Shown: in pieces, positions 47,733-55,234 of the stretch
Layout: every line of letters starts with the position of its first letter
Numbering within the stretch: the stretch's first letter is position 1
Assembly: GCA_002753225.1 (NCBI GenBank)
Contig: PDZS01000002.1
Location: 124,001-188,000, forward strand
From: Deltaproteobacteria bacterium YD0425bin51
GTDB taxonomy: Bacteria; Desulfobacterota; Desulfobacteria; Desulfobacterales; YD0425bin51
Direction: 5' to 3'
Length of the DNA stretch: 64,000 nucleotides
The notes under the pieces: generated by a model
Told to the model about the DNA's origin: nothing
What the model saw: the letters and a program-made list of their open reading frames with translations, nothing else
Databases searched by the model: none
Position numbers and translations under genes: made by a program

Positions 47733-48755
47733 ATGACTACCACTTTGCTATTAGTTATAGGGGTTATTGTTCTAGCCTTAATATTTGACTTTTTAAACGG
47801 CTTTCATGATGCTGCAAACGCCATTGCAACAATTGTAGTATCAAAAACATTAACACCTCTTCAGGCTGTTATTTTAGCAGGATTTGCAAATTTTATAGGG
47901 TACTTTACTTTTGGAGTAGCTGTTGCAAAAATGATTGGCAAAGGTGTAGTTCATATTGATTATATTACTTTGCAATTACTCTTAGGAGCGCTGTCTGGAG
48001 CTATATTTTGGAATATTTTCACATGGGTATTAGGGCTACCTACCTCTAGTAGCCATGCATTAATTGGCGGACTTATTGGAAGCGGTATTGCTGCAAACGG
48101 CTATAAAGTAGTAATTGTTTCAGGCGTTACTAAAATTTTTTCATTTATTATTATTGCACCTCTTTTAGGACTTTTTGGCGCTCTTTTTTTTACGATAATT
48201 GTTTTTTGGATATTTAGAAAAGTACCTTTAATTAAGGCAAACAAAATACTAAAAAATCTCCAGCTTATATCTGCTACATTTTACAGCATAGGGCATGGTA
48301 CAAATGATGCTCAAAAAAGTATGGGAATTATTGGGATTGCTCTTTATGCTGGACATCTAAGTTCATCATTTGAAATCCCTAAGTGGGTAGTCTTAAGCTG
48401 TTATTCAGCAATGGCTCTTGGGACTTTTTTTGGCGGCTGGAGGATTGTAAAAACTATGGGAACAAGTATTACAAAAATAGGAGCTATGGAAGGTTTTTGT
48501 GCGGAAACTGCTTCTGCTTGTGTACTTCTTGCAACTCAGCATTTTGGAATTCCTGTAAGCACAACTCATGTTATTGCGGGCGCAATTATGGGAGTAGGAA
48601 CTGTAGAACATGCAAGATCCGTAAGATGGGTAACAGCAAGGAAAATACTTTGGGCATGGATTTTAACAATACCATGTTCTGCCGCTTTTTCTGCAATGAC
48701 TTATTTAATATTATCATTTTGTAAAGCTCATCATTTAATAAATTTTATATCTTAA
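47733..48755 (+). CDS. PiT-family inorganic phosphate transporter
   Basis: This is a 340-residue membrane protein with about ten helices. The duplicated family signature appears as FDFLNGFHDAANAIATIVVS near the N-terminus and YSIGHGTNDAQKSMGIIG in the second half. LGLPTSSSHALIGGLIGSG and FGIPVSTTHVIAGAIMGVG are the matching repeats. It imports phosphate with protons or metal. The stop overlaps the next start (TAATG). Confidence 0.95.
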   Translation: MTTTLLLVIGVIVLALIFDFLNGFHDAANAIATIVVSKTLTPLQAVILAGFANFIGYFTFGVAVAKMIGKGVVHIDYITLQLLLGALSGAIFWNIFTWVLGLPTSSSHALIGGLIGSGIAANGYKVVIVSGVTKIFSFIIIAPLLGLFGALFFTIIVFWIFRKVPLIKANKILKNLQLISATFYSIGHGTNDAQKSMGIIGIALYAGHLSSSFEIPKWVVLSCYSAMALGTFFGGWRIVKTMGTSITKIGAMEGFCAETASACVLLATQHFGIPVSTTHVIAGAIMGVGTVEHARSVRWVTARKILWAWILTIPCSAAFSAMTYLILSFCKAHHLINFIS

Positions 48756-49909
48756 TGTTTGAATCTGACATAGAAGAAATAATCAAATTAAATAGATTAG
48801 AATATTCTGAACATTATAGTAGTTTAAACTTGATAAGTTATGAGCAGGCAAAATCTGCATCTCAATATAGAGAATCTATAATATCTTCCCTTCCTGATGA
48901 TGTAACCTTTGAATTTAAGAATACAAAATTATGTTATGGGAATTTATCTCCTGGATGTATCCTTTGCTCTGAAGGTTTATGGTCATGCCTTTTTATAAAC
49001 AACATATGCAACGCCTCATGTTTTTATTGCCCAGACTCTCAAAAATTAAAATCAGAACCAACAACTAATGGTATTTCTTTTTCAAATCCCAAAGATTTTA
49101 TTGATTTTATTGAAAAATTTAAAATCAAAGGAGTTGGCTTAAGTGGCGGAGAGCCTTTTATGACATTTGATAGAACAATAAATTTTATTGAGAAAATAAA
49201 AAACAGATATGCAGATTCTATTTATCTTTGGATATACACAAATGGAATACTTGCAAGTAAAGAAAAATTAGAAAGATTAAAAAAGGCAGGGATTGATGAA
49301 ATCCGTTTTGATATAACTGCTAATGCTTACAATACAGATAAATTAGAGATTGCGACTAGAATCATAGGTCGCGTTACTGTTGAAATACCTGCAATACCTG
49401 AAGATGAAGAAGAATTAAAGGCAACTGTCCATAAATTAAATGAGATGGGGGTAAATCATTTAAATCTGCATCAGCTTAGATTAACCCCTTACAATTATAA
49501 GAACTTAATTAAAAGACCTTATACATTTTTGCATGGTGTTAAAGTAACTGTTTTAGAATCAGAATTGTTAGCATTAAAAATTTTACAATATGCATCTCAA
49601 AATAAACTTAAGCTTCCAATAAATTATTGCTCTTTTGTCTATAAGAATAGATTTCAGGGAGCAGGTGCTAGAAAACGTCATGCTTTTTATTTATTGAAGC
49701 CAAATGAAGAAATTACTGAATCTGGTTTTATAAAGGATAGCCAAAATTATTTTTTACCCTTGTTATTGTCTTCTATTTCATATCAAAACAGTTACAAAGA
49801 GATTAAATTAAATCCTAAAAAAAAGGTTATATTGGAAAGAAAAAAGATGTCATATAAAGATCCATCTGAGCTTGAGGAGATAAAATCTGGATTGCAGGAA
49901 TATTATTAA
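48755..49909 (+). CDS. Radical SAM protein (AmmeMemo/PFL-activase-like)
   Basis: This is a 384-residue protein. NNICNASCFYCPDSQ carries the CxxxCxxC [4Fe-4S] motif, GVGLSGGEPFMTFDRTINF the SAM-binding GGEP, and LWIYTNGILASKEKLERLKKAGIDEIRFDITA the barrel strands. An unusual N-terminal extension has CILCSEGLWSCLF cysteines before the core. It is coupled to the PiT gene by a one-base overlap. A phosphate-related role is possible but not evident. No target protein is seen beside it. Confidence 0.85.
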   Translation: MFESDIEEIIKLNRLEYSEHYSSLNLISYEQAKSASQYRESIISSLPDDVTFEFKNTKLCYGNLSPGCILCSEGLWSCLFINNICNASCFYCPDSQKLKSEPTTNGISFSNPKDFIDFIEKFKIKGVGLSGGEPFMTFDRTINFIEKIKNRYADSIYLWIYTNGILASKEKLERLKKAGIDEIRFDITANAYNTDKLEIATRIIGRVTVEIPAIPEDEEELKATVHKLNEMGVNHLNLHQLRLTPYNYKNLIKRPYTFLHGVKVTVLESELLALKILQYASQNKLKLPINYCSFVYKNRFQGAGARKRHAFYLLKPNEEITESGFIKDSQNYFLPLLLSSISYQNSYKEIKLNPKKKVILERKKMSYKDPSELEEIKSGLQEYY

Positions 49910-49992
49910 ATTGCATTTCCTTTTTGACTTTGTTATTGATGAAAAGAATAACAGGTCATCCACCGGTGATGCCCTGCGTAAAAAGGAGGACT

Positions 49993-50244
49993 ATGACATT
50001 TAACCGTATTACTGTTAATCCTGATATGATGAACGGGCAACCTTGTATTCGTAATATGCGCCTCACTGTAAGGCGTGTTGTTGAACTTCTTGCTTTATAT
50101 TCTGACCGAAAGGAACTATATAATGATTATCCTGAGTTAGAAGATGAAGATATCCATCAGTCTTTGCGTTATGCGGCGACATGCCTTGATGATAAAATCT
50201 TAGACTTTACTGTGCAATATGAACAATCTAAGATTGCTGCTTGA
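49993..50244 (+). CDS. DUF433 antitoxin
   Basis: This is an 83-residue protein starting at the ATG at 49993 after AGGAGG. MTFNRITVNPDMMNGQPCIRN and MRLTVRRVVELLALYSD followed by YPELEDEDIHQSLRYAA are the DUF433 helix-turn-helix pattern. Such proteins are VapB-like antitoxins paired with a DUF5615 PIN-like toxin, encoded here with a 26-base overlap. Confidence 0.9.
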   Translation: MTFNRITVNPDMMNGQPCIRNMRLTVRRVVELLALYSDRKELYNDYPELEDEDIHQSLRYAATCLDDKILDFTVQYEQSKIAA

Positions 50245-50613
50245 TCAGGGACTTCCACGTACATCAGCTATATTATTGCGTACATCTGGATTGATACTGT
50301 TCATGTTGGAGAGATTGGCTATTCTTTAGCAGATGATAATGCTATTTTACAATATGGCAAAAAAGAGGGGTATACCATTGTGACACTTGATGCTGATTTC
50401 CACACTCTTTTAGCTTTGGCAGAAGCAACAGAACCTTCAGTAATACGTATTCGCATTGAAGGACTAAAGGGAGAGGCTATGGCTAATTTGTTAAAAAATA
50501 TTCTCAGTTTGTGTAGCATGGAATTGGAAAAGGGAGCAGCTATAACTGTCCAGGAAAATCGCATCCGTATCAGAAAACTTCCATTGACGTCAAATAAGTC
50601 TAACGTTAATTAA
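50219..50613 (+). pseudogene. DUF5615 PIN-like toxin, frameshifted
   Basis: From ATG 50219 the frame reads MNNLRLLLDQGLPRTSAILLR followed by TSGL and soon stops. The next frame continues with DTVHVGEIGYSLADDNAIL, then TIVTLDADFHTLLALAEAT and EPSVIRIRIEGLKGEAMANLL to a stop at 50613. Together they make a full DUF5615 toxin of about 131 residues. One base is missing near 50291-50293. Conserved acidic PIN residues (LLLDQ, VTLDADF) are intact on both sides. The toxin is probably dead unless this is a read error or a programmed shift. Confidence 0.85.
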
Positions 50614-50620
50614 ATGGAAA

Positions 50621-52885
50621 TTACTGAATAGCACTTGCTATCATAACTTGTCCTAAACATATTCCGCTGTCATTTGTTGAAACAAGTTTGTGACTAAAAA
50701 CTTCAAAATTGTTTCTCTCTAAAGATTGTGTAAGCCCGATTAAAATATGGCTATTTTGAAATACACCACCGCTTAAAACCACCTTTTTTAAGCCAGTTTC
50801 TTTATAAATAATAGAACATAGATTAGAGAAAATAGAAATAATTGTGTTATGAAATTTTTTGCTGATTTTTGAAATTTGAATACCTGTTCTCATATCTTTA
50901 ACTATACCTAAAATCATTGGATCAAGTAGAATTTTATGTAAATCTTTACTTGTACATTCATAATCATAAGTAGAATCATAATTCCCTTCAGATATCATTT
51001 CAAGCTCAACTGCCGCCTGCCCTTCAAAAGAAATTTTATCCCTGATGCCAATTATTGAAGCGATGCCGTCAAAAAGTCTTCCCATGCTTGATGTATAAGG
51101 AGTGTTTATACCTTTTGATATCATTTCTATAACAATATTTATTTTCTTCTCTTCAATATTTTTTAATATTGGCAGATCAAGATTTAATAAATTATTTTTA
51201 TATACACTGTAAAGATAGCTTATAGCCATGCGCCATGGTTCTTGAACTGCCAAATCTCCACCAGGCATTGGCATATATGAAAGATGTCCAACCCTTAAAA
51301 AATTTTTGTATTCGCAGACAAGTACCTCTCCACCCCAGATATTTCCATCTGTTCCATAACCTGTACCGTCAAAGGCAAGTCCGATTACAGGCTCATCAAT
51401 GCAATATTCTGCCATACAGCTTGCTATATGAGCATGATGATGCTGGACAGATATTTTTTTAATATCTGCAAGTTCCATTGCGTATTTACTAGTCAAATAG
51501 CCGGGATGCATATCATAAGAAACTATTTCTGGGTTAATTCCAAATAGTTTCTTCATATCTTCAATTGTACTTTTAAATGATGTATAAGTTTCAAAATTTT
51601 CTATATCTCCAATATGCTGACTTACAAAAATTTTATTTTTTTGTGTTAAGCAAAAAGTATTTTTTAAGTCTGCTCCACACCCTAAAATCATTGGGATATT
51701 TTTTTTAATGATAATGGGAAGGGGTGAGTATCCTCTAGCTCTGCGGATAAACCTTGGAGTATTGTTTATAATTTTTATGACTGAGTCATCAACTCTGCGA
51801 AGAATTGGACGGTTATGTATTAAAAAATAATCAGCTATTTCAGATAAATTATCAAAGGCTTCGTCGTTATCTTTGGAAATTGGTTCGTTATTTTTATTTC
51901 CGCTAGTCATGACTAACGCTAAAAAGTTTTGAATAAGTAACATATGCAAAGGCGTATAAGGAAGCATTACTCCAATATATTTATTTTTAGGAGATATATA
52001 TTTCGAAAGGAGAAAAGGCTCTTTTTTCTCTAAAAGAACAATTGGAGAAGCGATATGTTTAAGTAGGAATTTTTGTGTGTCATCTACATATGCATATTTC
52101 AAAATACGCTCCATATCATATGACATTACAGCCAAAGGTTTATCTTTTCGATGTTTTTTTTCTCTAAGCCTAATAACCGCATCGTGATTTGTAGCGTCAA
52201 CAGCTAATTGAAAACCTCCTATCCCTTTAATTGCAAGAATATATTCTGAAGAAAGTATCTCGATTGCTTTTTTTATTGGATTTTCAGTAGATATCCTTTT
52301 TTTGTTATTATCATAGAGGAAAAGTTGTGGGCCACAATTTGTGCATGCAATTATTTCAGCATGAAACCTTCTGTTTTGAGGATTTGTGTATTCCGTTATG
52401 CAGGATTCACACATTTTAAAATAGGACATAGAAGTGTTCTTACGGTCATAAGGAGTTTTTTCGATAACAGTAAATCTTGGTCCACAATCTGTACAATTTA
52501 TAAAAGGATATAAATATCTTAAGTTATTAGAATCATAAAGTTCGTTCAAGCATGTGGAACATGTTGAAATATCTGGGGAAATAAGGGTGGACTTTAGTTT
52601 ATCTTCTATGCTTTCTAAAATTTTAAAATCAGAGAATCCCTTTGTATACTCTTCAAAGTGATTTATTTCACTAATATAAGCAAGCGGAGGATGTTTTTCA
52701 TAAATCTCTTTACAAAAAGAATCAACCGCTTGCTGGTTACCTTCTATATGAATTAAAACGCCTGAAGAAGTATTATATACTATTCCTTTTAATAAATATT
52801 TGCTTGCTATTTCGTAAACAAAGGGTCTAAACCCTACGCCCTGAACAATGCCTGTAATTTCTATTCTTCTTGCAGTGTTAATCAA
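50621..52885 (-). CDS. hypF: Carbamoyltransferase HypF
   Basis: This is a 754-residue protein. It has an N-terminal acylphosphatase domain (GIVQGVGFRPFVYEIASKY), two zinc-finger-like repeats (CSTCLNELYD, CTDCGPRFTVIEKTPYDRKNTSM, CESCITEYTN, CTNCGPQLFLYD), a YrdC-like domain (AIKGIGGFQLAVDATNHDAVIRLREKK) and a C-terminal Kae1-like domain (QHHHAHIASCMAEY, GLAFDGTGYGTDGNIWGGE). It makes the CN ligands of NiFe-hydrogenases. The start is a TTG, 3 bases after the HesB-like stop. No other hyp gene is in the window. Confidence 0.96.
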   Translation of the reverse strand: MINTARRIEITGIVQGVGFRPFVYEIASKYLLKGIVYNTSSGVLIHIEGNQQAVDSFCKEIYEKHPPLAYISEINHFEEYTKGFSDFKILESIEDKLKSTLISPDISTCSTCLNELYDSNNLRYLYPFINCTDCGPRFTVIEKTPYDRKNTSMSYFKMCESCITEYTNPQNRRFHAEIIACTNCGPQLFLYDNNKKRISTENPIKKAIEILSSEYILAIKGIGGFQLAVDATNHDAVIRLREKKHRKDKPLAVMSYDMERILKYAYVDDTQKFLLKHIASPIVLLEKKEPFLLSKYISPKNKYIGVMLPYTPLHMLLIQNFLALVMTSGNKNNEPISKDNDEAFDNLSEIADYFLIHNRPILRRVDDSVIKIINNTPRFIRRARGYSPLPIIIKKNIPMILGCGADLKNTFCLTQKNKIFVSQHIGDIENFETYTSFKSTIEDMKKLFGINPEIVSYDMHPGYLTSKYAMELADIKKISVQHHHAHIASCMAEYCIDEPVIGLAFDGTGYGTDGNIWGGEVLVCEYKNFLRVGHLSYMPMPGGDLAVQEPWRMAISYLYSVYKNNLLNLDLPILKNIEEKKINIVIEMISKGINTPYTSSMGRLFDGIASIIGIRDKISFEGQAAVELEMISEGNYDSTYDYECTSKDLHKILLDPMILGIVKDMRTGIQISKISKKFHNTIISIFSNLCSIIYKETGLKKVVLSGGVFQNSHILIGLTQSLERNNFEVFSHKLVSTNDSGICLGQVMIASAIQ

Positions 52886-52891
52886 CTTTAT

Positions 52892-53212
52892 TTAACAAGA
52901 GCAGCCGCCGCCTGCTGAAGGGCAACCTCCTGCTTGAGTTTGCCAGAAAACTACTTCTGATGTAAGCTGAAATCTGCTGTTTAAAAAATCTACTTTAACA
53001 GATTTGATTTTATCCAAAAAAGCTTTATCAATTAAATAACTAAAACCATCGACATTGTAAACATTATCTGTGTTTTTTGGCTCATCCAGAGCCATTGCTA
53101 AAGATGGTCCGCCTCATCCCATTTCATTTAAAAAAATACGAATTGGGGTAACTACTTTGTCTTTAAAATAATCGGCTATTTGTTTTGTCGCCTCTTTTGT
53201 TATGTCTAACAT
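52892..53212 (-). CDS. HesB/IscA-like selenoprotein (UGA = Sec at residue 33)
   Basis: Read through one in-frame TGA (53116-53114), this is a 106-residue protein. MLDITKEATKQIADYF is followed by IRIFLNEMG-U-GGPSLAMALDEP and continues to the C-terminal GGCPSAGGGCSC. Position 33 is the first cysteine of the HesB/IscA fold. A HesB-like Sec family with U-GGP is known in sulfate reducers. The frame is open and in family register on both sides of the TGA, and a candidate SECIS hairpin follows. A shorter product from the ATG at 53095 would lose the conserved block. It may carry iron-sulfur or act in redox chemistry. It lies in an operon with rubredoxin and hypF. Confidence 0.88.
53078..53094 (-). 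promoter_or_regulatory. Candidate SECIS hairpin of the HesB-like selenoprotein
   Basis: On the minus strand TGGCTC and GAGCCA form a 6-bp stem with a TGGAT loop containing the expected G residues. It begins 19 bases after the UGA codon, inside the usual distance for bacterial SECIS elements recognised by SelB. Confidence 0.6.
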
Positions 53213-53248
53213 AATAACTTCTCCTTTTTAAATAATTTTTTTATATAA

Positions 53249-53410
53249 TTAAGACTCTACTTTTTCAAAATATTGTTTTTCTGCTGCACATTTTGGGCAA
53301 ACCCAGTCTTCAGGTAATTCTTCAAAAGATGTTCCTGGTCTAATGTTTTGAGATAAATCACCTTCTTCAGGATTATAAACATAACCACAGGGGCATTCAT
53401 ATTGTGTCAT
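53249..53410 (-). CDS. Rubredoxin with a CxC first knuckle
   Basis: This is a 53-residue protein, [18 protein letters not shown] to [19 protein letters not shown]. The second iron knuckle is the normal CPxC, but the first is C6-P-C8-G instead of CxxCG, one residue short. It would still provide four cysteines for one iron. It is an electron carrier in anaerobes. GGAG precedes the ATG. It is followed 36 bases later by the HesB-like selenoprotein and then hypF. Confidence 0.85.
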   Translation of the reverse strand: MTQYECPCGYVYNPEEGDLSQNIRPGTSFEELPEDWVCPKCAAEKQYFEKVES

Positions 53411-53501
53411 ATTTTTCTCCTTTATTTAAATAACTCTTTATATATCATAATCTTTATAAAAATTATACTTTTTTTATATGACTTAAAACGTATTCCATTA
53501 C

Positions 53502-53744
53502 TTACTTACCATTATGTTTTTTTTTGCCATAAATGTTATATCCCTCCCTGTTATAACCTTCTTTATTAAATCCAAGTAGGTTATAACCATCTTTATCGAA
53601 CCCCATGAAATTAAATCCATCTTTCTCAGAGGCAAGGCCAAATCTATCATGACCTTCTTTATCTCTTCCTTCTCTATCATAACCATCTTTATCAAAGCCT
53701 TCTTTGTCATAACCCTCTTCATCATAATAGTTTTTTTTACACAT
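53502..53744 (-). CDS. Small protein of tandem G-[YF]-[DN]-[KR]-[ED] pentapeptides
   Basis: From the ATG at 53744 (a GTG at 53756 is possible) this is an 80-residue protein, MCKKNYYDEEGYDKEG onward. It consists almost wholly of about twelve five-residue units such as GYDKE, GFDKD, GYDRE and GYNRE, ending in KKKHNGK. No signal peptide or membrane helix is seen. The regular aromatic-Gly and acidic/basic pattern could form a solenoid or bind metal. I recognise no function. It is divergent from the exosortase gene, with a shared inverted repeat between them. Confidence 0.6.
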   Translation of the reverse strand: MCKKNYYDEEGYDKEGFDKDGYDREGRDKEGHDRFGLASEKDGFNFMGFDKDGYNLLGFNKEGYNREGYNIYGKKKHNGK

Positions 53745-53815
53745 AATAAAATACACCCTTATTTGTTGATTATGGGATAAACATAAATTAGAGTAGATTT
53801 ATGTATTTTATTATG
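53742..53815. repeat. 14-bp inverted repeat across the divergent start region
   Basis: CATAATAAAATACA at 53742-53755 is the exact reverse complement of TGTATTTTATTATG at 53802-53815. Both copies lie at the start codons of the two divergent genes, so that each could begin MYFIM. This could be an operator or a small duplicated translation start. Confidence 0.6.
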
Positions 53816-54652
53816 AAAAAATATAAATTCAATCCAATTTTATTCAATGCTATAATTTTAATCTTAATAGTTTTTCTTTATTATGATGTCATATTAGACC
53901 TATTTAATGACTGGATAAAAAAAGAGCAGGATTCATATGGACTTGTGCTAGCAGGGTTATCAGTATATTTTCTTTTTAAGAAGAGAAAATCTCTACAAGA
54001 GATTGAAAATGAAATCTGGCTACCCGGAATTTTAATTATAATTTTATCAATACTAATTTTTCTATCAGGACATCTCATGATTGAATATTATTCTCAAGAG
54101 ATTTCATTAGTCTTTTTAATATCTGGGATAATTTCTTATCTTTACGGTAAGTACACCTTAAAAGTTCTTTCTCTGCCAATTTTATTTTTGTTTTTAAGTA
54201 TACCCCTACCTGCTATTATTATAAATGATATAACTTTACCTCTTAAATTGGTTGCAAGTTCTGTTGCAGCCAGTATGCTTGAAATATTTGCCGTACCTGT
54301 ATTTAGAGAAGGAAATATATTGCAAATTCCTGGTGCTGTTCTTGAGGTGGTTTCTGCATGTAGCGGGATCCACTCTATTTTTGCCCTTCTGATAATTGGT
54401 ATTTTAATGTCTCAAGAATTCAATTCCTATATTCAAAAATTTGTCTTTTTAATGTTTATAATTCCATTGTCTATATTTACAAATGCTTTGAGAATAACTA
54501 TAACTGGTTTATTGTATAAAATAGGATATGGTAATATTGCTCTTCATTTTTATCATGAGGCTAGCGGGTTATTAATTTTTATAGTAGCCCTTTTCTTATT
54601 GTTGGGGCTTAAAAAATTGATATGTTATATAAAAATAGAAAACATTTTTTAA
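53801..54652 (+). CDS. Exosortase (EpsH/Xrt family)
   Basis: This is a 283-residue inner-membrane protein with about eight helices. The catalytic triad motifs are VVSACSGIHSIFALL (Cys), SIFTNALRITITGLL (Arg) and ALHFYHEASGLLIF (His). Exosortases cleave and sort PEP-CTERM-type proteins, often together with polysaccharide export. It overlaps the EpsI gene by 31 bases, a classic pair. An alternative start at 53813 (MKKYKFN) would drop four residues. I see no obvious PEP-CTERM substrate in this window. Confidence 0.9.
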   Translation: MYFIMKKYKFNPILFNAIILILIVFLYYDVILDLFNDWIKKEQDSYGLVLAGLSVYFLFKKRKSLQEIENEIWLPGILIIILSILIFLSGHLMIEYYSQEISLVFLISGIISYLYGKYTLKVLSLPILFLFLSIPLPAIIINDITLPLKLVASSVAASMLEIFAVPVFREGNILQIPGAVLEVVSACSGIHSIFALLIIGILMSQEFNSYIQKFVFLMFIIPLSIFTNALRITITGLLYKIGYGNIALHFYHEASGLLIFIVALFLLLGLKKLICYIKIENIF

Positions 54653-55224
54653 TTGTAATAATAATTCTTTGTAGTTCTCTATACATTAAATGGAGGATTG
54701 ACTCTGGCTGGTTTAAAATTCAAAATGATCATGCTACGAATATCCCTAACATATTAGGGGGTTGGGGTGGGCAAGATCTACCATTAGATAAAGATGTTGC
54801 AGCGGAGCTTAAGCCAGATTTGATAATATCAAGGCGTTATTTCAACGGAAAAATGGAATTTGTCGATTTTTACGGTGTTTTTTATTCAATGCAAGAAAGG
54901 GGGAGGACATTTCATACACCTATGAATTGTTATCCTGCTAGTGGTTGGGATATTTTAGAGAGCGAAACTATAATGATTAAGAAAACAGCTTTGAAAAAAG
55001 CAATAATTAACAAAGGACTTGAAAAACGTATTCTTTATTATTGGTTTTACGCTGGTGGAAGAAGCACATCTAATCAGTATATTAATAAACTTATGACATT
55101 ATACAGTGCATTATTTAACAGAAGGACAGATGGTGGACTTGTGACAGTATCTTGTAATTTGAATATGTTAGAAGATGTAGAAAAGAATTTTATTCCGCAC
55201 ATTATTAATTATTTTTCACCATAA
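54622..55224 (+). CDS. EpsI-domain exosortase-associated protein
   Basis: This is a 200-residue protein with one N-terminal membrane helix. The EpsI pattern is visible: NILGGWGGQDLPLD, then VDFYGVFYSMQERGRTFHTPMNCYPASGWDI and KRILYYWFYAGGRSTSNQYINKLM. In several lineages this domain is fused to the exosortase; here it is a separate gene translated from within the exosortase end. Its precise role is unknown. Confidence 0.88.
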   Translation: MLYKNRKHFLIVIIILCSSLYIKWRIDSGWFKIQNDHATNIPNILGGWGGQDLPLDKDVAAELKPDLIISRRYFNGKMEFVDFYGVFYSMQERGRTFHTPMNCYPASGWDILESETIMIKKTALKKAIINKGLEKRILYYWFYAGGRSTSNQYINKLMTLYSALFNRRTDGGLVTVSCNLNMLEDVEKNFIPHIINYFSP

Positions 55225-55234
55225 GGATAGAAAG

